Below are positions 55,387 to 63,830 of a stretch of 64,000 nucleotides of DNA, in pieces. Origin of the DNA: Pelagihabitans sp947500445 (GTDB lineage: Bacteria > Bacteroidota > Bacteroidia > Flavobacteriales > Flavobacteriaceae); NCBI RefSeq assembly GCF_050589625.1, contig NZ_JBNGOP010000019.1, positions 35,135 through 99,134 of the forward strand, written 5' to 3'. The translations under genes were made by a program, and so were the position numbers. Position 1 is the first letter of the stretch. The number at the start of each line of letters is the position of its first letter. The notes beneath the pieces were generated by a model. That model ran no database searches. It had not been told where the DNA came from and saw nothing but the letters and a program-made list of their open reading frames with translations.

Positions 55387-56622
55387 ATGAGGGCAATAGG
55401 GGTCTTTTTGGTTTTTATAATCGTGCTGGGTTGTGCGGAGCGTTCGCCAAAACGTCTTGCACCCACCTTGGGACAGGTACGTTTGCATGCCGAACAGCGG
55501 AACTATAAGGCCGGGGTACCGATCAGTTTAAAATTTTTGGAAACCGGTTTTGATACACCCTTACGGCTATTGCTTACGAACACCTTTGGTAGTGCGCTGA
55601 TCCATGGTGTGCGCTCGGGGGAAATGGTAACATATGCTTTTCCCAAAAATTTTTATAGAACAAGCGGCCAATGCGAATGGCAGTTGTTGTATTTGGGAAG
55701 GGAAATGGCCAAGGGAGTAGTGCAGATCCAACCGTCCGTACCGAAAAAACCACACCTAGAAACGTATTTTGGTCCACGGAGCGTAATCGCCGGGGAAACC
55801 GATTTTTCCATGTTGGTGGTCGTTCCCACCGATGCCTACGACAATCCGTTGCCCAATGGTACCCAAACCCGGATTCGTGCACAGTTTCAGGATAACATTG
55901 AAGAGAACAAGGTGCCTACTAAGGATTTTATCGCATGGAAAAATATTTACAGTAGAACAAAAACAGGGCGTATACTGGTAGGGGCTTCGTGTATGGAAAC
56001 CGATTCTAAGGAGCTGACCACCATTATCCATCCTACCCTGTCCGAAGACTTTGAAATTCGTGCCGAACGAAACCACAACTTTGCGGATGGAAACCAGATC
56101 GTGCGCTTTTTTACCGACCAGCTTCGGGACCGCTATGGAAATATCGTTGCCGATGGTACCCTGGTCGACTTTATGGTGGTCGATTCCAAAGGGGCGCTCT
56201 TACGAACGATAGGAACTACCGTAAACGGTATGGCCAATGCAAATATGTTGCATCCTTCCAAAAAAGAACAATGGCAAATTACCGCCTATGTAACGGGTGC
56301 TGCAAAGAGCAATACTATAAGCTTATCTTTTGCGCCGGCCATTGCCCACCTTCCCATTGTCCTTTCCGAAGGGGGTAGGGAAGTTCGGGTGGGGCCAATA
56401 TTGAGCTTTATGGAGCAACGCGTGCCGGACGGTATTGAAATTAAAATGGCCGTGAATACCTCCGAAGGAGAACTTTTAATGGAACGGCAGACAACCTCTA
56501 AAAACGGGATGGGCATCTTTTTATTGGAAAAAGCGTACTTCAACACCGGTACGTATCGGGTAACCATTACGGCGGCGGGACATACCGAAACCATATCAAT
56601 ACAATTGGATGAAAATGAATAA
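55387..56622 (+). CDS. Ig-like repeat lipoprotein of the exopolysaccharide locus
   Basis: 411 residues starting one base after the previous stop. Lipoprotein signal MRAIGVFLVFIIVLGCAERS with lipobox VLGC. The mature part is beta-rich, with several Ig/invasin-like modules; two carry the conserved pattern 'D.YDNPLPNGTQ' and 'DRYGNIVADGTLVDF', typical of bacterial Ig-like (Big-1-type) domains, followed by SNTISLSFAPA. It is probably attached to the outer or inner membrane facing the periplasm and may guide or bind the polymer. No enzymatic motif seen. Its 3' end overlaps the next gene by 14 bases, so translation is probably coupled. Confidence 0.75.
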   Translation: MRAIGVFLVFIIVLGCAERSPKRLAPTLGQVRLHAEQRNYKAGVPISLKFLETGFDTPLRLLLTNTFGSALIHGVRSGEMVTYAFPKNFYRTSGQCEWQLLYLGREMAKGVVQIQPSVPKKPHLETYFGPRSVIAGETDFSMLVVVPTDAYDNPLPNGTQTRIRAQFQDNIEENKVPTKDFIAWKNIYSRTKTGRILVGASCMETDSKELTTIIHPTLSEDFEIRAERNHNFADGNQIVRFFTDQLRDRYGNIVADGTLVDFMVVDSKGALLRTIGTTVNGMANANMLHPSKKEQWQITAYVTGAAKSNTISLSFAPAIAHLPIVLSEGGREVRVGPILSFMEQRVPDGIEIKMAVNTSEGELLMERQTTSKNGMGIFLLEKAYFNTGTYRVTITAAGHTETISIQLDENE

Positions 56623-58147
56623 AACCTTATATCGAATCTTTCTTATTGTCTCTTTCCTAGGGATGAACGCCTTGCTCATTTCCGGCATTAGCGCAATGCT
56701 CTCGTACCTGAATACCGGGGCGGATCGTACCTCCATGCTCCACTTGGAACTGGCCACGGAAAAGGTATATCTGCCACAGCTCACCTGGGGAAACATGGAT
56801 AATCCCGGGAGACCGATGGAGAAACAGACCGTCGGAGAATTGGAAAAGGACTACCTCGGTGCCTGGCATGTACGGAACGTGGCATACGAAAAGAACGATC
56901 GGTTCGGAATCGACGATTACTATACCGACAGTGCACGGATACGATTGTACGAACAGATCGATCTGAACCAAAAAAATGGAAATTGGTATAAGGGCACTAC
57001 ACTGGCACACCATCCGGAATTGGATTTTTACAGTCAGGACGGTACTATGGTGGTTTTTACAGATCATGACGTAGAACAGTACAAAGAGGTGTATGAGAAC
57101 GAAACCCTACTTTTTCGGAAAAAGGATACCGCAACCTATCAGGTGATGTTATTGTTGGAAGATGGCTTTTGGCGCATTCGTCATTTAAAGGAGTTGGAGC
57201 GTAACCAAACGAAAAAAGAGCCGATCAAAACCGACAAAAAACGCTTTTTGGCGCAGTTGGATAGTATTAAGGGACTCAATTACTACCCGCAGGATGCACC
57301 TTGGGATACCTTTGGAAAGAAGTTCGATTCGTTGCGATTGCACAATGACTTTGCCCGTATTTCCCAGATGGGGCTGAATACCATACGAATTTTTATACAA
57401 TATGAGGATTTCGGGGGAGCACGGGTATTTCCAGAAAAAATCGCCTTGTTGCAAAAAACCATGGACCTGGCCGAAGCCAATGGAATTAAGGTCATTGTAA
57501 CCCTGTTCGACTTTTACGGGGATTATGATGTTTCCAATTGGACCTTGACCCAGCGGCACGCCGAAAGTGTGGTGCAAGCAATAAAAACGCATCCCGCATT
57601 ATTGGCATGGGACATTAAAAACGAACCCGACTTGGATTTCGACTCCCGAAAAAAGGATAGGGTGGTCTCTTGGTTGGATATGATGTTGGAAAAGGTAGCG
57701 CTATGGGACCAAAAACACCCGGTGACCATAGGTTGGTCCAACCCGGAAGTGGCTTCGGAACTCGCCCATAAAGTGGACTTCGTTTCCTTTCATTATTACC
57801 GACTACCGGAAGATTTTGCTACGGCGTACTCCGGGCTGCGAGCTGCCGTTCCAAATAAAAAATTGGTGCTTCAGGAGTACGGACTTTCGAGTTATGACGG
57901 TATATGGAACGCATATACCGGTTCCGAGGAGGATCAAGCGGAGTATTATAAAACCATGCAGGCCGCTTTGCGGGAAAAACGCATTCCATTTCTTTTTTGG
58001 GGACTGTACGATTTTAAGAACATTCCCACCTCGGTGGTCGGGCGTTTGCCATGGCGAAAAGCCTATCAAAAGTATTTTGGGGTATTGGATAAAAAAGGAC
58101 GACCAAAACAGGCATATGAACACCTAACCTTTCCTGCATCGGAATAA
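56609..58147 (+). CDS. Membrane-anchored GH5-like glycoside hydrolase with an NTF2-like domain
   Basis: 512 residues. N-terminal anchor (about 8-32, YRIFLIVSFLGMNALLISGI). Residues 80-198 form an NTF2-like region (DYYTDSARIRLYEQIDLNQK ... LLLEDGFWRIRHLKELE) resembling the one in the preceding membrane protein. From about 215 a TIM-barrel of clan GH-A type: IRIFIQYEDFGGARVFPE, IVTLFDFYGDYDVSNW, acid/base Glu339 in WDIKNEPDLDF, VDFVSFHYY, nucleophile Glu423 in LVLQEYGLS, and FLFWGLYDF. It resembles GH5/GH-A cellulase and mannanase relatives. As a periplasmic hydrolase within a polysaccharide assembly locus it may trim or clear the polymer, as cellulase BcsZ or the PelA hydrolase do. Start may be the second Met (56615). 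Confidence 0.85.
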   Translation: MKMNKTLYRIFLIVSFLGMNALLISGISAMLSYLNTGADRTSMLHLELATEKVYLPQLTWGNMDNPGRPMEKQTVGELEKDYLGAWHVRNVAYEKNDRFGIDDYYTDSARIRLYEQIDLNQKNGNWYKGTTLAHHPELDFYSQDGTMVVFTDHDVEQYKEVYENETLLFRKKDTATYQVMLLLEDGFWRIRHLKELERNQTKKEPIKTDKKRFLAQLDSIKGLNYYPQDAPWDTFGKKFDSLRLHNDFARISQMGLNTIRIFIQYEDFGGARVFPEKIALLQKTMDLAEANGIKVIVTLFDFYGDYDVSNWTLTQRHAESVVQAIKTHPALLAWDIKNEPDLDFDSRKKDRVVSWLDMMLEKVALWDQKHPVTIGWSNPEVASELAHKVDFVSFHYYRLPEDFATAYSGLRAAVPNKKLVLQEYGLSSYDGIWNAYTGSEEDQAEYYKTMQAALREKRIPFLFWGLYDFKNIPTSVVGRLPWRKAYQKYFGVLDKKGRPKQAYEHLTFPASE

Positions 58148-58360
58148 CGGGAGGAACAGTGCTCTTGAACCCTATTTGAACTTTGGAACACGGTTTTTTC
58201 CGCTTCGCCATAATTAGCAATCGATATAAGATATCGCTATTTTACGTCGAACCCAGGCTTATACGGAAGACCGGTAGTTTTCAGGATGATCCAATGGCTA
58301 TTGCGCGTTTTAAAGGGAATACCATATCAAAGTTAAAACGGTATACAGTGGCACAAACAA

Positions 58361-58395
58361 AAAAAGGAACGGCGTATGAAACCGTTCCCTTTTTC
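58361..58395. terminator. Bidirectional terminator between the GH5-like and GT4 genes
   Basis: GGAACGG (58366-58372) pairs with CCGTTCC (58382-58388) with AAAAA before and CTTTTT after, so it can end transcripts from both converging genes (stops at 58147 and 58414). Confidence 0.75.
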
Positions 58396-58413
58396 TGAAC
58401 TAACCAAAATACT

Positions 58414-59649
58414 TCATGTTACGCTTTGCAATTGTTTCGCAATTTGTGGAACATCCAAGTCAAAATCGTTGTTTTGGGCATATTGGATCGCCCTAAAGAA
58501 TTCGATATAGCGGTGCACGATATCCGACATGGGAAGCGAGCAGGCCGCGGTATAATTTGTTTTCCCCAGTTGTACGCGATGGGCGTCGTTACCGATAATA
58601 CCTTCAATGGCATTGGCGAGCGACGCGGTGTTTTCGGGTTCGAAAAACGCTCCCTTGTACCCCTCTTCACGGACCAATATGCTCAAATCCCCTAAATCGG
58701 GAAGGGCCACCGCTTTTCCGTAACTGCCCGCCTGATGGAGTACTCCCGAACTTCCGGTGGTGGAGGTGTACGGGAAAACGACTACCGCACTGTCCCCGAA
58801 AATACGGGGTACATCTTCTTCGGCCACATAGCCCGTAAAACGAAGCTGTGCTACATGCCTATACTTTTCGGCCATTTGATCGAGATATCCGGGCGTATTG
58901 GGACTATCGGTCCCCGCGATAACGATTTCGATGTCTTCCGAGGATCTTTTTCGGATCAGTTCTACGGCCTCGATCAATACCTCCACTTTTTTATAGGTGC
59001 CGAACTTTCCAAAGGCCATTACCTGTTTTGGTCCGGCAGGAAGAAGATAATCGGGTTCCGGAGGTGTCTCAAAAGCACCGTGCGGAATAAGGGCAATGTT
59101 TCGGGCTTTGTATTTTTTTTCGAGAATGGTCACGTATTTGCTAATGGTGACCGCTAAAACGTCCGACGACAATACGAAACGGGTGAGGGAGCTACCGATA
59201 AAATTATAGATTTTTTGAAGTACCCTGATTTTGGTAAAACCGGCATTCTCCAGGTCTACCTGTTCCAAAATGTTATGTAATAGCGAAATGGTAGGGATCC
59301 GTTTCAATTTGCATATCCAGGGCAGTAGCAACCCCATGGCCGCCGGTATTTTCCGATCTCCGAATTTTAAAAATTGAAGGTTGAACAATACCGCATCCGG
59401 TTTTGTTTTGGAAAGTACGCTATTGATTCGAAATAGGTTGGCATAGCTGTTGAAGTCCCAACAGTCTTCCACGGTAATGGTACACCCTTGCTCTTCAAAG
59501 GTAAGTTCCTTTTGGCCTTCGGTGCGATCGCAGATAAGAACGATTTCCGTTACGTCCGTATGGAGCCTAAAATGTTTTACCAAATGGTATCCGTATTCGG
59601 TAAGGGTCACTTTACTGGGCGGATATGCGGTAACGATTGCAAGTTTCAT
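58414..59649 (-). CDS. GT4-type glycosyltransferase (GT-B fold)
   Basis: 411 residues. GT-B N-terminal domain with MKLAIVTAYPPSKVTLTEYG, C-terminal domain starting near KQVMAFGKFGTYKKVEVLIE and containing IVIAGTDSPN, LRFTGYVAEEDVPRIFGDSA and VVVFPYTSTTGSSGVLHQAG with AVALPDLGDL. The usual E-x7-E motif is modified here to a TGSSGVLHQAGSYG arrangement. It is likely a cytoplasmic sugar transferase building the polymer or its repeat unit from a nucleotide sugar. Last gene of a three-gene minus-strand operon after the STAS (60938) and flippase (59671) genes. Confidence 0.88.
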   Translation of the reverse strand: MKLAIVTAYPPSKVTLTEYGYHLVKHFRLHTDVTEIVLICDRTEGQKELTFEEQGCTITVEDCWDFNSYANLFRINSVLSKTKPDAVLFNLQFLKFGDRKIPAAMGLLLPWICKLKRIPTISLLHNILEQVDLENAGFTKIRVLQKIYNFIGSSLTRFVLSSDVLAVTISKYVTILEKKYKARNIALIPHGAFETPPEPDYLLPAGPKQVMAFGKFGTYKKVEVLIEAVELIRKRSSEDIEIVIAGTDSPNTPGYLDQMAEKYRHVAQLRFTGYVAEEDVPRIFGDSAVVVFPYTSTTGSSGVLHQAGSYGKAVALPDLGDLSILVREEGYKGAFFEPENTASLANAIEGIIGNDAHRVQLGKTNYTAACSLPMSDIVHRYIEFFRAIQYAQNNDFDLDVPQIAKQLQSVT

Positions 59650-59670
59650 GTTTCAATTTTTTAAGGGTAG

Positions 59671-60930
59671 TTATGATTTTGGTAAGAGTGGAGTTCCGGA
59701 ATCTTTTTTAATAAAAAAATAGAGTAGCTGGCATGCGAGCAATGCGATCATGGCCATTATCTGCACCTGTACCACAAGTTGTAGGCTCTCGTGAAACCAT
59801 AGGATCAACCCGATCTGCGAAATGCCCAAAATACCGGAAAGGATTACCGGAATATAGTGGTCCAAGGATAAAAAGTAATACGCGAAAATATTAGAGATGG
59901 CGAACAGGGAAGTGGCCAGGGCATATTGCCATAACAATGGGGCCATGTCAATATAGGCCTCTCCGAACATTAGGGAGATGATCAACTGCGGAAATAGGGA
60001 GCAAGCGGCTACAATGGCCATACACAATACGCCAATGTAGGATACATACTTAAACAGTATGGGAGCGGTGGGCCGCCCTTCTTTTTGGCGTTCCACAACT
60101 TTTGGCAACAATAGCATAACGAACATCCACGCGGCAAAATAGACCACCCTTCCAATAAGTGCCAAGGAGGCGTATAAACCGGCTTCTTTGGCTTCAAAAA
60201 AGTGTTTTACCAACAATACATCACTATTGTTAATGATGATTTGGGTGAGCTCGTAACCCGCGGTAAGTAGCATAAAACGGTTTACCCTTTTTTGGTCTTC
60301 GTTTATCAGTTGGTTGGTTTTCCAGGCCAATCCCTTGGTGTCGGATGGGAAAAGCCCAAAAAAGAACGACGCCAAAATTCCGATGGCGACCAAGGTGCCG
60401 GGGTGTAAGGGCACAAGATAGAGGAGGGCCAAAGTAATCAGGAGCCTGCTCCACATTTCGGCCTGATAGGTCAACGATAGCTTTTTAAAAGACTGTTTGC
60501 CCTGAAAGCTTCCTCGGTTAACGCTCATAAAAAAGTAAAGGGGAATACCAAGCCCGAAAAGAACGAACATATAGGCGTTCTGGGTGTGAAACGTTTCTTG
60601 TAGGGTTTTGGAAAACACGGCCACCAAAGCTCCCGTTATCAAACCGAACAGCGATGCCTTACTGTACATGCCATTGCGAAAACGCTCCCATTGCTCACCG
60701 GAAAAGAGAACCGAAAACTTGGCCGTGGCCAATTGAAAAGTCATACCGACAAAGGAAAGGACCAACAATAAAGTGATCAACAACGCGGCTTCGGCAAAGG
60801 CCGAAGGCCCTAAAATACGGCCCAACAGCAAATTATAGATGTAGTTGCCCCCGTTTACGAGGATAATGCTTGCCATAAACAGCTGTTCCGGCGATACCTT
60901 TTGTAGGTTTAAACGAATCGTGTTGATCAT
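59671..60930 (-). CDS. Wzx-like polysaccharide flippase (MOP superfamily membrane protein)
   Basis: 419 residues with about 12 hydrophobic segments (for example FMASIILVNGGNYIYNLLLG, AALLITLLLVLSFVGMTFQL, YVSYIGVLCMAIVAACSLFP). The N-terminal pattern GNYIYNLLLGRILGPSAFAE and the mid-protein NNSDVLLVKHFFEAKEAGLY, ASLALIGRVVYFAAWMFVML are those of the oligosaccharide flippase (Wzx/PST) branch, which also includes PelG. It presumably moves a lipid-linked sugar or nascent polymer across the inner membrane. It sits between the STAS gene (7-base gap) and the GT4 gene (21-base gap), forming one operon. Confidence 0.85.
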   Translation of the reverse strand: MINTIRLNLQKVSPEQLFMASIILVNGGNYIYNLLLGRILGPSAFAEAALLITLLLVLSFVGMTFQLATAKFSVLFSGEQWERFRNGMYSKASLFGLITGALVAVFSKTLQETFHTQNAYMFVLFGLGIPLYFFMSVNRGSFQGKQSFKKLSLTYQAEMWSRLLITLALLYLVPLHPGTLVAIGILASFFFGLFPSDTKGLAWKTNQLINEDQKRVNRFMLLTAGYELTQIIINNSDVLLVKHFFEAKEAGLYASLALIGRVVYFAAWMFVMLLLPKVVERQKEGRPTAPILFKYVSYIGVLCMAIVAACSLFPQLIISLMFGEAYIDMAPLLWQYALATSLFAISNIFAYYFLSLDHYIPVILSGILGISQIGLILWFHESLQLVVQVQIMAMIALLACQLLYFFIKKDSGTPLLPKS

Positions 60931-60937
60931 TACGCGC

Positions 60938-61243
60938 TTAAATACGGTCCGGGCTTAAAATGTATTCGGTCTTGGTTTTCGACATTACGGGCAGTAACAC
61001 CTTGTTTTCCTGTCCTATAATGGCTAGGGCGCTGTTGCTACGGACGGCATTTAGGTAAAGTTCCTGTAAACGGTATGCGGCACTTTCGTCGATATGTCGA
61101 ACCCTTTCCAGGTTGAGTACAATGCGGTCGTTCCGCGTAGGGATTACGCGCTCCATATGCCGATATAAAATGTTGGCGGTGCTGTGATTCAACTCTCCGG
61201 TAACGGAAAACGTTCCTGATACTTCTGTAATTTGTAAAGCCAT
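60938..61243 (-). CDS. Small STAS-domain protein (anti-sigma-factor-antagonist-like)
   Basis: 101 residues, a single STAS domain: ITEVSGTFSVTGELNHSTAN, DRIVLNLERVRHIDESAAYR, NSALAIIGQENKVLL. STAS proteins act as phospho-switches; the regulated serine usually follows 'D-S' in the loop after the second strand, and here Ser54 lies in the corresponding HIDESAAY. It is the first gene of the flippase/GT4 operon, so it may tie polysaccharide assembly to a partner kinase or phosphatase that is not in this window. No Spo0F-like or RsbW-like gene was found next to it. Confidence 0.85.
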   Translation of the reverse strand: MALQITEVSGTFSVTGELNHSTANILYRHMERVIPTRNDRIVLNLERVRHIDESAAYRLQELYLNAVRSNSALAIIGQENKVLLPVMSKTKTEYILSPDRI

Positions 61244-61639
61244 AACTAAAAGATTTAGGGTTATTGTAAATAGATGAGGCGGTTAAGTTGTTACTAAAAC
61301 GTTTTTTTCATCATTTATTGTAAGAAAAATACTATAATCGATGAAATCATCCTTGTTTTGTTTGTTTCCAAAAAATGCGAAATGCTCCTTTTTTACTTCG
61401 AGGTCTTTCCATTTCAAGATTTTAACTGAAGTAATTCCTTTACTTCGTTTTTACAGTCCAAAGATTCGTAGAAATGACGGCGATAAATGTGCTTTATGGA
61501 CCGTTGACCATTTCGTGTCGACGAACGGTAGAAAGCCTACTTCTAAAGCGGGCGAATCTTAAATACCTTTATAATCGACGGTTACGCTAATAATTTGACA
61601 AAACCAGCGTTCTGTACATGTAATACTAATCTTACAAAT
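61244..61639. other. Divergent intergenic region between the STAS operon and the TPR-barrel gene
   Basis: 396 bases. It must hold promoters for both directions. A 73-codon open frame at 61341-61562 has no recognisable domain, an unnatural composition rich in Phe, Ser and Lys, and no supporting context, so I do not call it a gene. No hairpin or operator was recognised. Confidence 0.4.
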
Positions 61640-63706
61640 ATGCGTACTGTATTTTTTTGGTGTGTTATGGTGTTTTTTTCCTTTTTTTCGGCCAGTGCCC
61701 AAGAGCCCATAGAAAATGGATTTCGCCTGCTCGATAAAGGAAGTTTTAAGGAGGCCGCGGTTTTTTTTGAATCGTACCTCTCCGAAAATCCGGAACATAA
61801 AACGGCACAAATATGTTACGGTAGGGCCGTGGGCCTGAGTGGCGACCCTTCGAAGGCTACCAATTTGTTTGCAGGCATGTTGAACCGGTATCCGGGCGAT
61901 TTTGAGGTGCAGATCAACTATAACGAGTCCTTTTTATGGGACAAGAACTATGAAAGGGCCAAGCCCTTGTACGCTTCCTTGGTGAAGTCCTATCCCGATA
62001 ACTTTGGAGCACTATTGGGTTACGCCAACACACTCAGTAATTTGGGGGAATATCCGGAAGCCTTAAAGTGGGTAGAAAAAGCATTGGCACTTCAACCTGA
62101 AAATGCGAACGCCAAGGTATCCCAAAAGTATATGCGCATGGGGTACGCGAACAGTTTTGTAAACCAACAGGACTATAAAAAGGGTGTGGAACTCTTGCAA
62201 GCGGTATTTACCGACTTTCCGGAAGACAAGGATGCTCTGCTAAATTTGGCAAACGTCTATTTGATTACGAAGGAAACCGATAAGGCGATAGCCACTTATA
62301 AACGATATGCCACCACGGCAAAGGATTCCATTACGGCATTGAACGGCATTGCTTTGGCCGGGCATATTGCCGAAAAAGACAAGGCGGCCTTGGAAACGGC
62401 ATCGAAATCACGCAAAAAAGTCGGAAAATTGGAGGACACCGAACTTACTGAAAAAACCTATGACCGCTATGTACAGGCGCTGATATGGAACCGAAAGTTC
62501 CGCAGGGCAAAACAACAAATCGATAGTTTGGAAACCGCCTACCCCGACCGGAATTGGGTACGGGCGCTACGGGCTACCTTAGGTATGTATACCGGGGATT
62601 TTAAATTGAGTCTGGCCAATTACGATGGCATACTGAAGAAGGACAGCACTTCTTTCGATGGTAACTTGGGCAGTGCGAACGCTTTTTTTGCCTCCGATAG
62701 GATAAAACAGGCCTATGGCGCCGCCTACGGTACGTTGGACATTTATGAAAATCAGAAAGACGCCTTGGGGTTTATAGAAAAGTTGAACACCTCTTTTACG
62801 CCCACGCTTGAAGAACAGGCCGGTTATACTTTTGACAACGGGAACAACATCGCCCTGTTTTCCAACACTACCGCGCAACTTCCGCTTTCCACCAAATTCA
62901 ACACCACGGCATCCTACCAATACCGAACCACCGAAAACTCGGTAACCGGCAATACGGCCGATTCGCATATCCTATCCGCCGGGTTGGAGTATCGATTGTT
63001 CCCGAATGCCCGATTAAAAACCGTTTTTGGCCTGAACAATTCCACTGCAATGGACGGCGCGTACACGCAACCCGTAATCGATGCTTCCTTAAAATTGAAA
63101 CCCTACAAATTGCAAAATCTGGAATTGGTATACCAACGTCAGGTGCAAAGTTTTAACGCTGATCTGATCGAACGCGAAATCGTTATGAACAACTATGGAT
63201 TGAACTACAACCTGGGAACCAATTTTAATTTGGGATGGTATACCCAGTTGATCTACACCGAACAGACCGATGCCAATTCCCGAAACCTTTTGTTTACCTC
63301 CCTGTACTACAACATTTTTAGAAAGCCCGCTTTAAAAATGGGCGTCAACTATCAATACTTAAGTTTTGCCGAACAGGTACCGACCATTTACTTTAGTCCG
63401 GAAACCTATCGGGCCATGGAAATATTTGCCGATTTCCGGGGCAACTTCTCTAAAAAAACCAGTTATGTAGCCAGTGCGGCCACGGGACTGCAACAGGTAG
63501 AGGAAGACCCTAGAACGGCAATTTTTCGGGCGGAAGCAGGACTTAAACATGAGTTTGGAAAGCGTTTTAGCGGTAACCTCTATGGTAAGTATAGCAACAT
63601 TGCCTCGGCTACGGCGGCGGGCTTCGAATTTACCGAACTGGGGATCAAACTACGTTGGTTAATGACCAAGCAGCCGTTGTTCCATAAAAAAATTGCGCAA
63701 TACTAA
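61640..63706 (+). CDS. TPR-repeat protein with C-terminal outer-membrane beta-barrel (YaiO-like polysaccharide export candidate)
   Basis: 688 residues from the ATG at 61640, which starts the signal sequence (MRTVFFWCVMVFFSFFSASA); an upstream in-frame TTG at 61595 would spoil it. Residues 22-385 are TPR-type helices (FRLLDKGSFKEAAVFFESYL, LYASLVKSYPDNFGALLGYA, WVEKALALQPENANAKVSQK, YPDRNWVRALRATLGMYTGD). From about 400 to the end beta strands alternate in a barrel typical of YaiO-type outer-membrane proteins (ATASYQYRTTENSVT-like strands, LRWLMTKQPLF near the C-terminus). TPR plus barrel is the layout of exopolysaccharide exporters such as PgaA, BcsC and PelB. Located in the same locus as the transferase, flippase and hydrolase genes. 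Confidence 0.82.
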   Translation: MRTVFFWCVMVFFSFFSASAQEPIENGFRLLDKGSFKEAAVFFESYLSENPEHKTAQICYGRAVGLSGDPSKATNLFAGMLNRYPGDFEVQINYNESFLWDKNYERAKPLYASLVKSYPDNFGALLGYANTLSNLGEYPEALKWVEKALALQPENANAKVSQKYMRMGYANSFVNQQDYKKGVELLQAVFTDFPEDKDALLNLANVYLITKETDKAIATYKRYATTAKDSITALNGIALAGHIAEKDKAALETASKSRKKVGKLEDTELTEKTYDRYVQALIWNRKFRRAKQQIDSLETAYPDRNWVRALRATLGMYTGDFKLSLANYDGILKKDSTSFDGNLGSANAFFASDRIKQAYGAAYGTLDIYENQKDALGFIEKLNTSFTPTLEEQAGYTFDNGNNIALFSNTTAQLPLSTKFNTTASYQYRTTENSVTGNTADSHILSAGLEYRLFPNARLKTVFGLNNSTAMDGAYTQPVIDASLKLKPYKLQNLELVYQRQVQSFNADLIEREIVMNNYGLNYNLGTNFNLGWYTQLIYTEQTDANSRNLLFTSLYYNIFRKPALKMGVNYQYLSFAEQVPTIYFSPETYRAMEIFADFRGNFSKKTSYVASAATGLQQVEEDPRTAIFRAEAGLKHEFGKRFSGNLYGKYSNIASATAAGFEFTELGIKLRWLMTKQPLFHKKIAQY

Positions 63707-63830
63707 AAATACTGGGAATGTTATTGGTTACGGCGCTGTATCGTCCCGTACCTCCATAAGGCAGAGAATAAAGCAGTTATTTTGAAATAGGGTACCGCGG
63801 GGAGTTATACCATTTCTAGTATTAAGTAAT

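Noticed and set aside
60905..60917. TTTAAACGAATCG resembling half of the LacI-type operator
   Set aside because: Inside the coding sequence of the flippase N-terminus and not palindromic.
61341..61562. Short open frame in the STAS/TPR-barrel intergenic region
   Set aside because: No domain, no convincing start signal, unusual composition; more likely regulatory DNA.
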